In this document: piece by piece, positions 52,249 through 61,881 of the stretch
Layout of the letters: each line of letters starts with the position of its first letter
Numbering within the stretch: the stretch's first letter is position 1
Assembly (NCBI GenBank): GCA_002840845.1
Contig: PHCS01000001.1
Location: 62,001-126,000 of the forward strand
DNA: 64,000 nt
DNA from: Betaproteobacteria bacterium HGW-Betaproteobacteria-14
GTDB lineage: Bacteria > Pseudomonadota > Gammaproteobacteria > Burkholderiales > Rhodocyclaceae
Direction of reading: 5' to 3'
Program-made: the position numbers and the translations under genes
Notes under the pieces: generated by a model
What the model was told of the DNA's origin: nothing
Databases searched by the model: none
The model's input: the letters and a program-made list of their open reading frames with translations, nothing else

Positions 52249-53145
52249 TTAATCGCGCAAGTGGCGCGCAAGGGATAGCCAAGACCCTGCCCAGCCAAGC
52301 AGGGCGGCCATGCCCAAAAGCAGGGTCGAATCCGCCAGGGAAAGCGGGTGCAGCACCAACTCGAATCCATATAACGAGGCCAGTTCTGCCACTGGTTTGC
52401 GCAATAACCAGGTAGCGCAAAATACGGACAGCCAGGCGACCAAGCCACCGGACAGGCCCTGCAAGGCACCATAGTAATAGAACGGCCTGCGGATGAAGGC
52501 GTCGGTAGCGCCGAGTAGCCGGCTCACTTCAATTTCTGCACCCTGAGTGAGGATTTGCAGGCGGATGGTGTTGAAAGTGACTGCGACGAGTGCCATGCCC
52601 AGTGCCACGGCTAGCAGGGTAACCACCAACCGTATTAGGCGAAGCAGGGCGTCGAGCTTTTTCACCCAGGCTGAATCGAGCTGTACGTGCTCGACCCCGG
52701 GATAGCTCACAAACTCGGCACGCATGCCCTCCAGGACATCCGGGGTCTCGTTGCGCGGCAGCACGATGAAGGCATCGGGAAAAGGATTGCGCGGCAGACT
52801 CTCTATGACCTCGCCGATGCCTTCGCTCTGCTTGAACCGACGCAATGTTTCTTCGCGCGGGACCAGGCGCACCTCATGCGTTTGCGGGTGGTTTCTGAGG
52901 CGCGCCTCGATCTCGCCGACTTCCTTTTTTCCTGCTTCCAGCGCCATGAATACGGAAATCTGCGGAGCCGCCGCGATGCGTTGCAGGAGGTGCTGGAAAT
53001 TGACAAGCAGCATGTTGCCGCCCGCCGGAAGAGCGAGAGCGATGCCCACGACCAAGGCGCCCAGCAGCGTATTGACCGGTGTGGCGACCAGACGCCGCAA
53101 CGCCTGTTCGGCGGCCTTGTGATGGTGCAGCAGCCAGCCCTTCAT
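52249..53145 (-). CDS. ftsX: Cell division ABC permease FtsX
   Basis: FtsX is the membrane partner of FtsE in the septal ring and controls periplasmic amidases. The 298-residue protein has four helices: the N-terminal LLGALVVGIALALPAGGNMLL, a periplasmic domain (ISVFMALEAGKKEVGEIEARLRNHP), then LIRLVVTLLAVALGMALVAVTFNTIRLQI, YYYGALQGLSGGLVAWLSVF and a final span. The sequence EVSRLLGATDAFIRRPF is the cytoplasmic coupling loop. A 46-bp gap separates it from ftsE. Confidence 0.94.
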   Translation of the reverse strand: MKGWLLHHHKAAEQALRRLVATPVNTLLGALVVGIALALPAGGNMLLVNFQHLLQRIAAAPQISVFMALEAGKKEVGEIEARLRNHPQTHEVRLVPREETLRRFKQSEGIGEVIESLPRNPFPDAFIVLPRNETPDVLEGMRAEFVSYPGVEHVQLDSAWVKKLDALLRLIRLVVTLLAVALGMALVAVTFNTIRLQILTQGAEIEVSRLLGATDAFIRRPFYYYGALQGLSGGLVAWLSVFCATWLLRKPVAELASLYGFELVLHPLSLADSTLLLGMAALLGWAGSWLSLARHLRD

Positions 53146-53191
53146 TGCACCTTCCTTCGGAGCGCCGGCAGCCAGTAATCGCGCCGACCGC

Positions 53192-53845
53192 TCATTGCGC
53201 GATTCTGCCGTGGGAAAGCGATACGCGGCGCGTCATGAAGGGAGCGAACAGCGATTCGTGGTGGGTGGCCACCAGCACGGTGACGCCGACCTGGTTGAAC
53301 GAATGAAGTACCGCGACGATATCGCGTGCGGTAGGTTCGTCGAGATGCGCAGTGGGTTCATCGGCGATCAGGATCGAGGGCCGCGCCACCACTGCGCGGG
53401 CGATCGACAGGCGCTGCTGTTCACCCCCCGAGAGCGCTACTGGCATGGCCTTTTCGCGCTCCAGCAATCCGACCTTGTCGAGCGCCGCGCGTACGCGCCG
53501 GCCTGCATCGCGGGGCGGCACGCCGGCAATGGCCAGCGGCAGCATGACGTTGCTGAAAACGCTGCGATCGTAGAGCAGTTTCTGATCCTGGAAGATCATG
53601 CCGAGGTTGCGCCGCAAAAAGGGCACGGCGGCACGCTTGAGCGCCGAGACATTCTGTCCATTGACGACAACCACACCCTGCGTCGGGCGCTCGATGGCGG
53701 GAATGAGCTTGAGCAAAGTGCTTTTGCCGGCGCCGGAATGGCCCGAGAGGATCACCATCTCGCCTGACTCGATGGCCAGCGTCAGGTCAGCCAGTGCCGT
53801 AATCCCGCCTGGGTAGCGCTTGCCGACCTGCTCGAAGCGGATCAT
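53192..53845 (-). CDS. ftsE: Cell division ATP-binding protein FtsE
   Basis: The 217-residue ABC ATPase has MIRFEQVGKRYPGGITALADLTL, Walker A LSGHSGAGKSTLLKLI near residue 37, the Q-loop MIFQDQKLL, signature ALSGGEQQRLSIARAVV and Walker B ILIADEPTAHLDE. It overlaps ftsY by 4 bp. With FtsX it forms the division complex. Confidence 0.96.
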   Translation of the reverse strand: MIRFEQVGKRYPGGITALADLTLAIESGEMVILSGHSGAGKSTLLKLIPAIERPTQGVVVVNGQNVSALKRAAVPFLRRNLGMIFQDQKLLYDRSVFSNVMLPLAIAGVPPRDAGRRVRAALDKVGLLEREKAMPVALSGGEQQRLSIARAVVARPSILIADEPTAHLDEPTARDIVAVLHSFNQVGVTVLVATHHESLFAPFMTRRVSLSHGRIAQ

Positions 53846-54816
53846 GGATTCGGCGACTCGAATAGCGCGTCTGCGAATTCGCGCGCCGAGAACGGCTGAA
53901 GATCGTCGATGCCTTCTCCGATCCCAATATAGCGAAGCGCTATTGGGTGGCCTGCCGGCTGCTGGCGTGCAATGGCTGCGATGACGCCACCCTTTGCTGT
54001 GCCATCCAGCTTGGTGACGACAAGGCCGGTTATGCCGACAGCCGCATCGAATGCCTTGACCTGGGCCAGCGCGTTCTGTCCGATGTTGGCATCGAGCACC
54101 AGCAGAACTTCATGCGGCGCAGCGGGTTCCGCTTTGGCGATGACGCGTTTCACCTTCGCAATTTCTTCCATCAGGTGCAGCTGGGTCGGCAACCGGCCGG
54201 CGGTGTCCGCCAGCACCACGTCGATGCCGCGCGCCTTGGCGGCGTTCACCGCATCGAATATGACAGCTGCGGAATCGCCCGACTCCTGTGCGATGACCGT
54301 GACGTCGTTGCGCTCCCCCCAGATGGCCAGCTGTTCCCTTGCCGCTGCGCGAAAGGTGTCTCCGGCAGCCAGGAGCACGGATTTGCCCTTGGCTTGCAGA
54401 TGTTTTGCAAGTTTGCCAATGGACGTCGTCTTGCCCGAGCCGTTCACGCCGACGATCATGATGATGAAGGGCGTGTGGGCGGAAACATCCAGAGGTTGCT
54501 CCATCGGTTTGAGCAGTTGCACCAGGATGCCGGCCAGCGCATCGCGCAACTGTGCGCCGGTTTCCAGCTTGTCGCGTCGCACGGCCGTCCTCAGTTCGTC
54601 GAGCAGGTAGCGTGTGGCCTCGACGCCGACGTCGGCCATGAGCAGGGTGGTTTCCAATTCCTCGAGCATCTCGTCGTCGATGCGACCGCGGCCGAAGAGG
54701 CCGGATAACTGGCCGCCGAATTGGGCGCGCGTGCGCGCGAGCCCGGCCTTGAGGCGCTCGGCCCAGGATGGGCGCGGCGTAGCGGGGGAATCGGATTTCT
54801 TCAGGAACCCAAGCAT
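53842..54816 (-). CDS. ftsY: Signal recognition particle receptor FtsY
   Basis: FtsY docks ribosome-SRP complexes at the membrane. The 324-residue protein starts at ATG 54816 (the frame is open further, but LGFLKKSD is the usual N-terminus). It has a short acidic-poor N domain and the GTPase motifs VGVNGSGKTTSIGKLA near residue 125, DTFRAAA, VLADTAGR, TKLDGTAKGG and the closing GIGEGIDDLQPF. The N-terminal A domain is shorter than in E. coli. Confidence 0.95.
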   Translation of the reverse strand: MLGFLKKSDSPATPRPSWAERLKAGLARTRAQFGGQLSGLFGRGRIDDEMLEELETTLLMADVGVEATRYLLDELRTAVRRDKLETGAQLRDALAGILVQLLKPMEQPLDVSAHTPFIIMIVGVNGSGKTTSIGKLAKHLQAKGKSVLLAAGDTFRAAAREQLAIWGERNDVTVIAQESGDSAAVIFDAVNAAKARGIDVVLADTAGRLPTQLHLMEEIAKVKRVIAKAEPAAPHEVLLVLDANIGQNALAQVKAFDAAVGITGLVVTKLDGTAKGGVIAAIARQQPAGHPIALRYIGIGEGIDDLQPFSAREFADALFESPNP

Positions 54817-54891
54817 GGATGAGGCTGTCAGTATCGGCACGGGGCCTATCCCCGTGCGAGAATGGTGAAACAATTTTATCAGATGCGGGAA

Positions 54892-54899
54892 CCCCCCCC
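54892..54899 (+). repeat. C8 homopolymer immediately before the M16 peptidase start
   Basis: Eight C lie directly 5' of the ATG at 54900, where a ribosome binding site would be expected. Slippage here would change spacing between the upstream GCGGGAA and the start. Confidence 0.55.
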
Positions 54900-56258
54900 A
54901 TGATGGGAAGACAGTTGATTGTGGCATTGTTGGCCTTGGCGGCAGCGACCGCGTGGGCCAATCCCTACGAAAAGACCCTGGCCAATGGCCTGCGCATCAT
55001 CGTGCAGGAAGATCACCGCGCGCCGACCGCGGTGCACATGGTCTGGTATCGCGCAGGCAGCATGGATGAGGTGGATGGCACTTCCGGGGTCGCCCATGTT
55101 CTCGAACACATGATGTTCAAGGGCACCAAGAACCTCAAGCCGGGCGAATTCAACAAGCGCGTGGCCGCAGCAGGAGGGCGGGACAATGCCTTCACCAGCC
55201 TCGACTACACCGCCTATTTCCAGCAAGTGCCGACCAGCCGCCTTGGCGAGATGATGGCGCTGGAGGCCGACCGCATGGCCAACCTGGTGCTCGACCCGAA
55301 GGATTTCGAGCAGGAGATCAGGGTCGTCATGGAGGAGCGTCGACTGCGCACCGAGGACAACCCGCAGGCCCTGGTTTACGAGAAGCAGATGGCCGCCGCC
55401 TTCCAGGCGCACCCCTATCGCCGTCCCATCATCGGCTGGATGAACGATCTGGAGAACATGACGGCGGCGGATGCGCGCGAGTGGTACCGTCGCTGGTATG
55501 CGCCGAACAACGCCTACGTGATCATTGTCGGCGATGTGCGGCATGAAGCGGCATTCCGCCTTGCGGAGAAACACTACGGCAAGATTCCGCGACGCACCCT
55601 TCCCGGGCGCAAGCCGCAAATCGAGCCGGCGCAAGTGGGCATCAAGCGCATCACCGTCAAGGCGCCCGCAAAGCTGCCCTATCTTGTCATGGCCTGGAAG
55701 GCGCCGGCCTTGCGGGACGTCGACAAGGAGCGTGAGCCATATGCCCTGGAAGTGCTGGCTGCCGTGCTCGACGGACACGATGGCGCGCGTTTTGCCCGAA
55801 ACCTGGTGCGCGGATCGAGAATCGCCGTTTCCGCCGGCGCCGGCTACGATGCCACGGTGCGCGGCGAAGCGCTCTTCGTCGTCAGCGGCACGCCGACCGA
55901 GGGCAGGACCGTGGCCGAGTTGGAAACAGCGCTGCGTGAGGAAATTGCCCGCGTTGCCCGTGAAGGTGTCAGCGTGCAGGAACTGGAGCGCGTCAAGACG
56001 CAAACGATCGCCGCGCAGGTCTACAAACGGGATTCGATGATGGCGCAGGCCATGGAGATCGGCCGCATCGAGGCCGCCGGCTTCCGCTGGCGCGACATCG
56101 ACGCTTTGCTGGAGAAGATCCGCAGCGTGACTGCGGATGAGGTGCAGGCAGTGGCGAGGAAGTACTTCGACGATGCCCGCCTGACCGTCGCGACGCTCGA
56201 CCCGCAGCCGTTGCCGGAAGGAACGCCGCCAAAGTCAGCCTCCGCAATACGGCATTGA
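54900..56258 (+). CDS. M16-family zinc peptidase (catalytic subunit)
   Basis: The 452-residue protein has an N-terminal signal peptide (LIVALLALAAATAWA) and is likely periplasmic. The inverted zinc motif HVLEH (H66, E69, H70) is intact, with the third ligand in the E-rich IRVVMEERRLRTEDN region near residue 143. It pairs with the following gene, which lacks HxxEH, as in other two-subunit bacterial M16 peptidases. The start is ATG 54900 (or 54903) directly after a run of eight C, leaving a poor ribosome binding site. It is divergent from ftsY. Confidence 0.9.
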   Translation: MMGRQLIVALLALAAATAWANPYEKTLANGLRIIVQEDHRAPTAVHMVWYRAGSMDEVDGTSGVAHVLEHMMFKGTKNLKPGEFNKRVAAAGGRDNAFTSLDYTAYFQQVPTSRLGEMMALEADRMANLVLDPKDFEQEIRVVMEERRLRTEDNPQALVYEKQMAAAFQAHPYRRPIIGWMNDLENMTAADAREWYRRWYAPNNAYVIIVGDVRHEAAFRLAEKHYGKIPRRTLPGRKPQIEPAQVGIKRITVKAPAKLPYLVMAWKAPALRDVDKEREPYALEVLAAVLDGHDGARFARNLVRGSRIAVSAGAGYDATVRGEALFVVSGTPTEGRTVAELETALREEIARVAREGVSVQELERVKTQTIAAQVYKRDSMMAQAMEIGRIEAAGFRWRDIDALLEKIRSVTADEVQAVARKYFDDARLTVATLDPQPLPEGTPPKSASAIRH

Positions 56259-56269
56259 ACGGAGACTCC

Positions 56270-57559
56270 ATGAAGAAACTGCTACTGGCTTGCCTGCTGG
56301 GCGCCGCCGCTTCGCTCACCCAGGCGGGCGCGAAGATCGAGCATTGGACTACGCCTTCGGGTGCGCGGGCGTATTTTGTCGAGAGTCGCGTCGTTCCCAT
56401 CGTGGACGTACAGATCGAGTTTGCCGCCGGTTCGGCCTATGCGCCGCCGGGCAAGGAAGGTCTGGCTGGGCTTACGCGGGGCCTGCTCGACATGGGAGCG
56501 GGCGATCTTGACGAGGAAATGATCGCCGACCGGCTCGCCGACATCGGTGCGCGGCTGGGCGGCGGCGTCGATCTGGACCGTGCAGGCATATCCCTGCGCA
56601 GTTTGTCCTCGAAGCACGAACTCGAGGCGGGGCTGGATTTGCTACGGCTGGTGCTGCAGCGTCCGACTTTTCCTGCAGCGGCACTGGAACGCGAGAAGAC
56701 GCGCGGCATTGCAGGCATCAAGGAATCCGACACGCGACCGGCGAGCATTGCCGCCAAGCGCTTTTCCGCGGAGCTGTACCCCGGGCACCCCTACGGCCGC
56801 CGCGCCACGGTGGATAGCATGGAAAATATCACCCGTGAAGACTTGCTGAAGTTCTTCCGCGCCCACTACGGCGCCCGCCGCGCTGTCGTCTCCATCATCG
56901 GCGATCTGTCGCGTGCCGAAGCCGAATCGATCGCCCAGCGCCTGACGGAAGGACTGCCGGATGCGCCTGCAGAAGTCAGCCTGCCGGATACGGCGATGCC
57001 GGTGCGCAGCACCGTGCGCATTGATCATCCTGCCAGCCAGGCGCACATCCACATCGGCGTGCCTGCAGTGCGCCGCGGCGACCCGGACTACATCCCATTG
57101 CTGGTCGGCAATTACATCCTTGGCGGCGGCGGCTTCGTCTCGCGCCTGATGAAGGAAGTGCGCGAGAAGCGCGGCTACGCTTACAGTGTCTACAGCTATT
57201 TTCAGCCGCTGAAGCAGCCCGGCCCCTTCCAGATTGGATTGCAGACCAAGCGCGAACAGGCTGGGGAAGCGCTCAAGGTGGTCGAGGAAGTGCTGGCCGA
57301 ATTCCTTGCCCGCGGTCCGACCGAGGTGGAACTGAAGGCGGCGCGGCGCAATCTTGCCGACGGCTTTCCGCTGCGCATCGACAGCAATCGCAAGCTGCTC
57401 GAATATCTCTCGGTGATCGGCTTTTACGGCCTGCCGCTCAGCTATCTCGACGATTTTCCCCGCAAGGTCGAAGCGGTGACTGTCGCTGACATCCGTGCAG
57501 CTTTTGCACGACACGTGAAACCCGAGCACTTCGTGACGGTGATCGTCGCAGGGGATTGA
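56270..57559 (+). CDS. M16-family peptidase-like protein lacking the zinc motif
   Basis: A 429-residue protein with signal peptide (LLLACLLGAAASLTQA), starting at ATG 56270 behind GGAG. The position of HxxEH reads GLAGLTRGLLDMG, so catalytic zinc binding is absent. The C-terminal domain has the family R-Y pair region (REKRGYAYSVYSYFQ near 305). It probably forms a heterodimer with the catalytic M16 protein encoded 11 bp upstream and shapes the substrate chamber. Confidence 0.9.
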   Translation: MKKLLLACLLGAAASLTQAGAKIEHWTTPSGARAYFVESRVVPIVDVQIEFAAGSAYAPPGKEGLAGLTRGLLDMGAGDLDEEMIADRLADIGARLGGGVDLDRAGISLRSLSSKHELEAGLDLLRLVLQRPTFPAAALEREKTRGIAGIKESDTRPASIAAKRFSAELYPGHPYGRRATVDSMENITREDLLKFFRAHYGARRAVVSIIGDLSRAEAESIAQRLTEGLPDAPAEVSLPDTAMPVRSTVRIDHPASQAHIHIGVPAVRRGDPDYIPLLVGNYILGGGGFVSRLMKEVREKRGYAYSVYSYFQPLKQPGPFQIGLQTKREQAGEALKVVEEVLAEFLARGPTEVELKAARRNLADGFPLRIDSNRKLLEYLSVIGFYGLPLSYLDDFPRKVEAVTVADIRAAFARHVKPEHFVTVIVAGD

Positions 57560-57564
57560 GCGCG

Positions 57565-58860
<1,296 letters not shown>

Positions 58861-58924
58861 GCATGGTCCGGCACCCAGCCCGATAGAAGCGTCTGCGCCT
58901 CTCGGACAGCGAAGTGGGCAGCTT

Positions 58925-60883
58925 TCAGGCTGCCGCTGTGACAGCGGCAGCTTCCTTCGCCTCGGCGTGAAGCGTGGTGTGCAACGCTTCGGCGATGCCG
59001 CTCAGTTCGGCTAGTTGAACTTCCAGCGTCGCCTGCATTTGAGACAGTTCGCGCAGCCGGTCTTCCAGCGTGTCCGTGGCTTGGTGGATGCGCTTCACGC
59101 TTTCCAGCCGGCGCTTCAGTTGCAGCTGGTATTCGCGCACCTGGGTTTCCAGCGGCGACATGACTGCGCGCAGCCAATGATCGATGTCCCGGTTGATCAG
59201 TTCGAAAGCGCGCCTCACCTGCATGGCTACAGTCTCGAAGAATCTCTGAGTGAGGCCGCGCTTGGCATGCATCACCATGTTCAGCAGGGTGTTGAAATGG
59301 TCATTGAAACCCTTTTCCAGCCGGTCGATTTCCTTCTCGTAGCGCAGCAGCGAGAAGGGCGCGGGCGCGGCCAGCTTCATGCCGTGCTCCGTGGAGAAGC
59401 GTCCGTACATGGCCTCCATCATCTTCGTGATCTCGGCAATCTCTCCGGTCGATTTCTCCAGGTTTGCACGGACATGGCGGAAGTAGTTCTTCATGGCGGC
59501 GCGCATGTTTCTCGTGAAAGCGGCCTCCAGCATGGTTTCGCGAGTCCGGCGCGTCTCGTCACGCAGCGCGTCCATGCCCAGGTGCGAATAGAGATTGTTG
59601 GTAAGCTGTGAAAAGACGCTTCTCACGGCGTAGTAGCGTTGCAGGCCTTTCTCGAAATCCTCCTTCTCCGACTTGACCTTGCGCATCATGTACTCGATGA
59701 CGCTCTGATTCTTGCCGCGCAGGTCGGAGAGCTCGGTGAACTGCTCGGTAATGCCGCGGTGGCGGGTTTCCAGCAGGGAGCGGGTGCGGGTGATGAGGTC
59801 TACAGCCTCGCTCTCGGTGTTGTCGCAGACGATATCCTGTTTGGCCGGTATCAATTCGGCCGTCAGGGCCTGCTCCAGAGCGAGCAGCCGGCTCCTCGAA
59901 AGCAGTTCGGCATCCCGGTGGATCTTGGCGAGCAGGCCCTTCTGCGCCGAAACGGGAAAAACATGGGCGGGATCCAGTTCGAGAACCGCGGCCGTGCCGC
60001 TTACCTGCCGGGTAATTTCCTGTTCGATCTCCGCATCGCTGCGTATGCCATCCCACAGCCCGTCGATCTTGTTGAGCACGGCGATGCGGCCCTTCTGCCG
60101 GGTGCGCGCGCCGTTGACGTGGTCGCGCCAGACGGCGAGATCTGACTGGGTGACGCCAGTGTCGGCGGCCAGGATGAAAAGAATGGCATGGGCGTTGGGA
60201 AGCTGGGAAAGTGTCAATTCCGGTTCGGCGCCGATGGCATTCAGGCCAGGCGTATCGAGGATGACCAGGCCTTGTTCGAGCAAGGGGTGCGGGAAATTGA
60301 TGACTGCATGGCGCCAACAGGGGATTTCCACCAGCCCATCGGGGTTCGGTTTGAGGCCATCCTTGCCTTCCGCATCGATGGAAAAGCCGAGCTTGATCGC
60401 AAGCTCTTGCGTGACATCCTTCTGTTCGCCGACGCGGGACAAGGCGGCATGCATGGCTTCCGCGGATGCCGTCTCAAGCACGACATGACGCCACTCTTCC
60501 GGAAACCGCTTGAATTCGGCCACGCTGGCATTAGTCGAACGGGTTTCGATAGGCAGCAACTCGATCGCGGGGGGCTTCCCTGCATTGAAGAGCAGTTCGG
60601 TCGGACACATGGTGGTGCGACCGGCGCTTGAAGGCAGGATGCGGTTGCCGTAGTCGCCGAAAAATATGGCGTTGATCAGCTCGGACTTGCCGCGCGAGAA
60701 TTCGGCGACGAAGGCAATGATCAGCTTGTCCTCGCGCAACCGCTCGAGAAGTTGTTGAATACGCAACTCGCTTTGCGCGTCGCCCAGTTCGTTCTCGTTT
60801 AGCCAGTTGTTCAGGCTCAGCAGGTTCTCGGACACCGCCGAACGCCAATTGCTGTACGCGGAAAAATGCTGGACAAGCCCCAT
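58925..60883 (-). CDS. Dynamin-like large GTPase
   Basis: The 652-residue protein has a dynamin-type GTPase domain: G1 AEFSRGKSELINAIFF near residue 59, G2 threonine in GRTTMCPTELLF, G3 VILDTPGLNAIG near 210, and G4 LNKIDGLWDG near 270. The rest is long alpha-helix with coiled-coil character (for example ELSDLRGKNQSVIEYMMRKVKSEKEDFEKGL). The C-terminus has RLESVKRIHQATDTLEDRLRELSQMQATLEVQLAEL and an Ala-rich tail. No transmembrane helix is evident. Bacterial dynamins remodel membranes; this one's role is unknown. Confidence 0.88.
   Translation of the reverse strand: MGLVQHFSAYSNWRSAVSENLLSLNNWLNENELGDAQSELRIQQLLERLREDKLIIAFVAEFSRGKSELINAIFFGDYGNRILPSSAGRTTMCPTELLFNAGKPPAIELLPIETRSTNASVAEFKRFPEEWRHVVLETASAEAMHAALSRVGEQKDVTQELAIKLGFSIDAEGKDGLKPNPDGLVEIPCWRHAVINFPHPLLEQGLVILDTPGLNAIGAEPELTLSQLPNAHAILFILAADTGVTQSDLAVWRDHVNGARTRQKGRIAVLNKIDGLWDGIRSDAEIEQEITRQVSGTAAVLELDPAHVFPVSAQKGLLAKIHRDAELLSRSRLLALEQALTAELIPAKQDIVCDNTESEAVDLITRTRSLLETRHRGITEQFTELSDLRGKNQSVIEYMMRKVKSEKEDFEKGLQRYYAVRSVFSQLTNNLYSHLGMDALRDETRRTRETMLEAAFTRNMRAAMKNYFRHVRANLEKSTGEIAEITKMMEAMYGRFSTEHGMKLAAPAPFSLLRYEKEIDRLEKGFNDHFNTLLNMVMHAKRGLTQRFFETVAMQVRRAFELINRDIDHWLRAVMSPLETQVREYQLQLKRRLESVKRIHQATDTLEDRLRELSQMQATLEVQLAELSGIAEALHTTLHAEAKEAAAVTAAA
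58929..58951. terminator. Strong hairpin at the dynamin 3' end, possible terminator for the ferredoxin operon
   Basis: GCTGCCGCTG (58929-58938) pairs with CAGCGGCAGC (58942-58951) around TGA. TTCCTT follows on the plus strand. It lies inside the last codons of the dynamin gene and about 70 bp after the ferredoxin stop. The T-tract is weak. Confidence 0.4.
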
Positions 60884-60918
60884 GGCAACTCCAGAAAGTG
60901 CTTCAAAAACGCCAATTT

Positions 60919-60946
60919 AGCATACAAATTCGCGAAAACAATGCAA
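60919..60946 (-). promoter_or_regulatory. Candidate sigma-70 promoter of the dynamin gene
   Basis: On the minus strand TTGCAT (-35, 60941-60946) and TATGCT (-10, 60919-60924) are spaced by 16 bp. Each agrees with consensus at four or more bases. It lies about 36 bp upstream of the start at 60883. Confidence 0.4.
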
Positions 60947-60971
60947 CTCGGAAGCCGCAGACGGCCGTTCG

Positions 60972-61784
60972 TCAGCGCTGGCAGCGCGGACAGTGGAAGG
61001 TGGAGCGCTGTCCCTGTTGCAGGATGCGCACCTCCGAACCACAGTTGCGGCAGGGCTCGCCATCGCGGCCGTAAACGAAGTGCTGCAGCTGAAACCAGCC
61101 TGCACCCCCGTCGCTGTGGATGAAATCGCGCACGGAACTGCCGCCGGCAGCAAGTGCCGCCTCCAATGTTGCCTTGATCGCAGACACAAGGCGATCGCAG
61201 CGCTTTCGCGATAGTTTCCCGGCAGGCGTGCGCGGGTCGACACCCGCGCGGAAAAGGCTTTCTGAAGCATAGATGTTGCCGACGCCGACAATGACGTGGC
61301 TGTTCATGAGGAACAACTTGACTGCCGTGGCACGGCCGCGCGTCGCGTTGTATAGCCATGTGCCCGTGAAAGCGCTCGACAGCGGCTCGATGCCCAGCGG
61401 TGCGATGAGGGGATGCGCGTCGGCAACACCCCGTACCCATAGCACTGCGCCAAAACGGCGCGGATCGCGCAGTCGCAGCGCGCGCGCGCCGAAGAGAAGG
61501 TCTAGGTGATCATGCTTGCCCGCAGGTTCGCCGGCAGGTACGAGGCGCAGGCTGCCCGACATCCCCAGATGCACGATCAGCGTGCCAAGGTCAAGGCGGA
61601 ACAGCAGATACTTGCCGCGCCGATCGATTCCATGCAGCGTTTGTCCGGCAACCATGCGTGCGAGTGCCGGCTGCAGCGGGTAGCGCAGCATCGTGTGGCG
61701 CGCGACAACGGCATCGAGCTTGCGGCCGGGCAATTCGTGCAGCAGGCCGCGCCGGGTGATTTCGACTTCAGGAAGTTCGGGCAT
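60972..61784 (-). CDS. mutM: Formamidopyrimidine-DNA glycosylase
   Basis: MutM removes oxidised purines and cuts the abasic site. The 270-residue protein begins PELPEVEITRRGL (catalytic Pro2, Glu3), has LGMSGSLRLV near residue 75, the helix-two-turn-helix VGVGNIYASESLFRAGV near 170, and the C-terminal zinc finger CRNCGSEVRILQQGQRSTFHCPRCQR. All catalytic and metal residues are present. The gene is divergent from the TPR lipoprotein. Confidence 0.97.
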   Translation of the reverse strand: MPELPEVEITRRGLLHELPGRKLDAVVARHTMLRYPLQPALARMVAGQTLHGIDRRGKYLLFRLDLGTLIVHLGMSGSLRLVPAGEPAGKHDHLDLLFGARALRLRDPRRFGAVLWVRGVADAHPLIAPLGIEPLSSAFTGTWLYNATRGRATAVKLFLMNSHVIVGVGNIYASESLFRAGVDPRTPAGKLSRKRCDRLVSAIKATLEAALAAGGSSVRDFIHSDGGAGWFQLQHFVYGRDGEPCRNCGSEVRILQQGQRSTFHCPRCQR

Positions 61785-61805
61785 GGCGAAGGGAGCGCAG
61801 TTTGC

Positions 61806-61834
61806 TTGCCGGGGGGGGCAAAACCCCCTAACAT
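61806..61834 (+). promoter_or_regulatory. Candidate promoter with a G8 run in its spacer, upstream of the TPR lipoprotein gene
   Basis: TTGCCG (61806-61811) and TAACAT (61829-61834) are separated by 17 bp and each match sigma-70 at four of six bases. The spacer starts with a G8 run (61811-61818) followed later by C5, which could also form a hairpin. It lies 48 bp upstream of the ATG at 61882. Confidence 0.35.
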
Positions 61835-61881
61835 GAGTCGAACGAAATCCGATTCTACGCTGCGCCCGCCCCTATCCAGAC

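Noticed and set aside
52230-52252. TTAATTAATTAAT tract as an origin or attachment site
   Set aside because: It is a short AT-rich gap between ftsX and rpoH without DnaA boxes or flanking repeats; an upstream element of the rpoH promoter is simpler.
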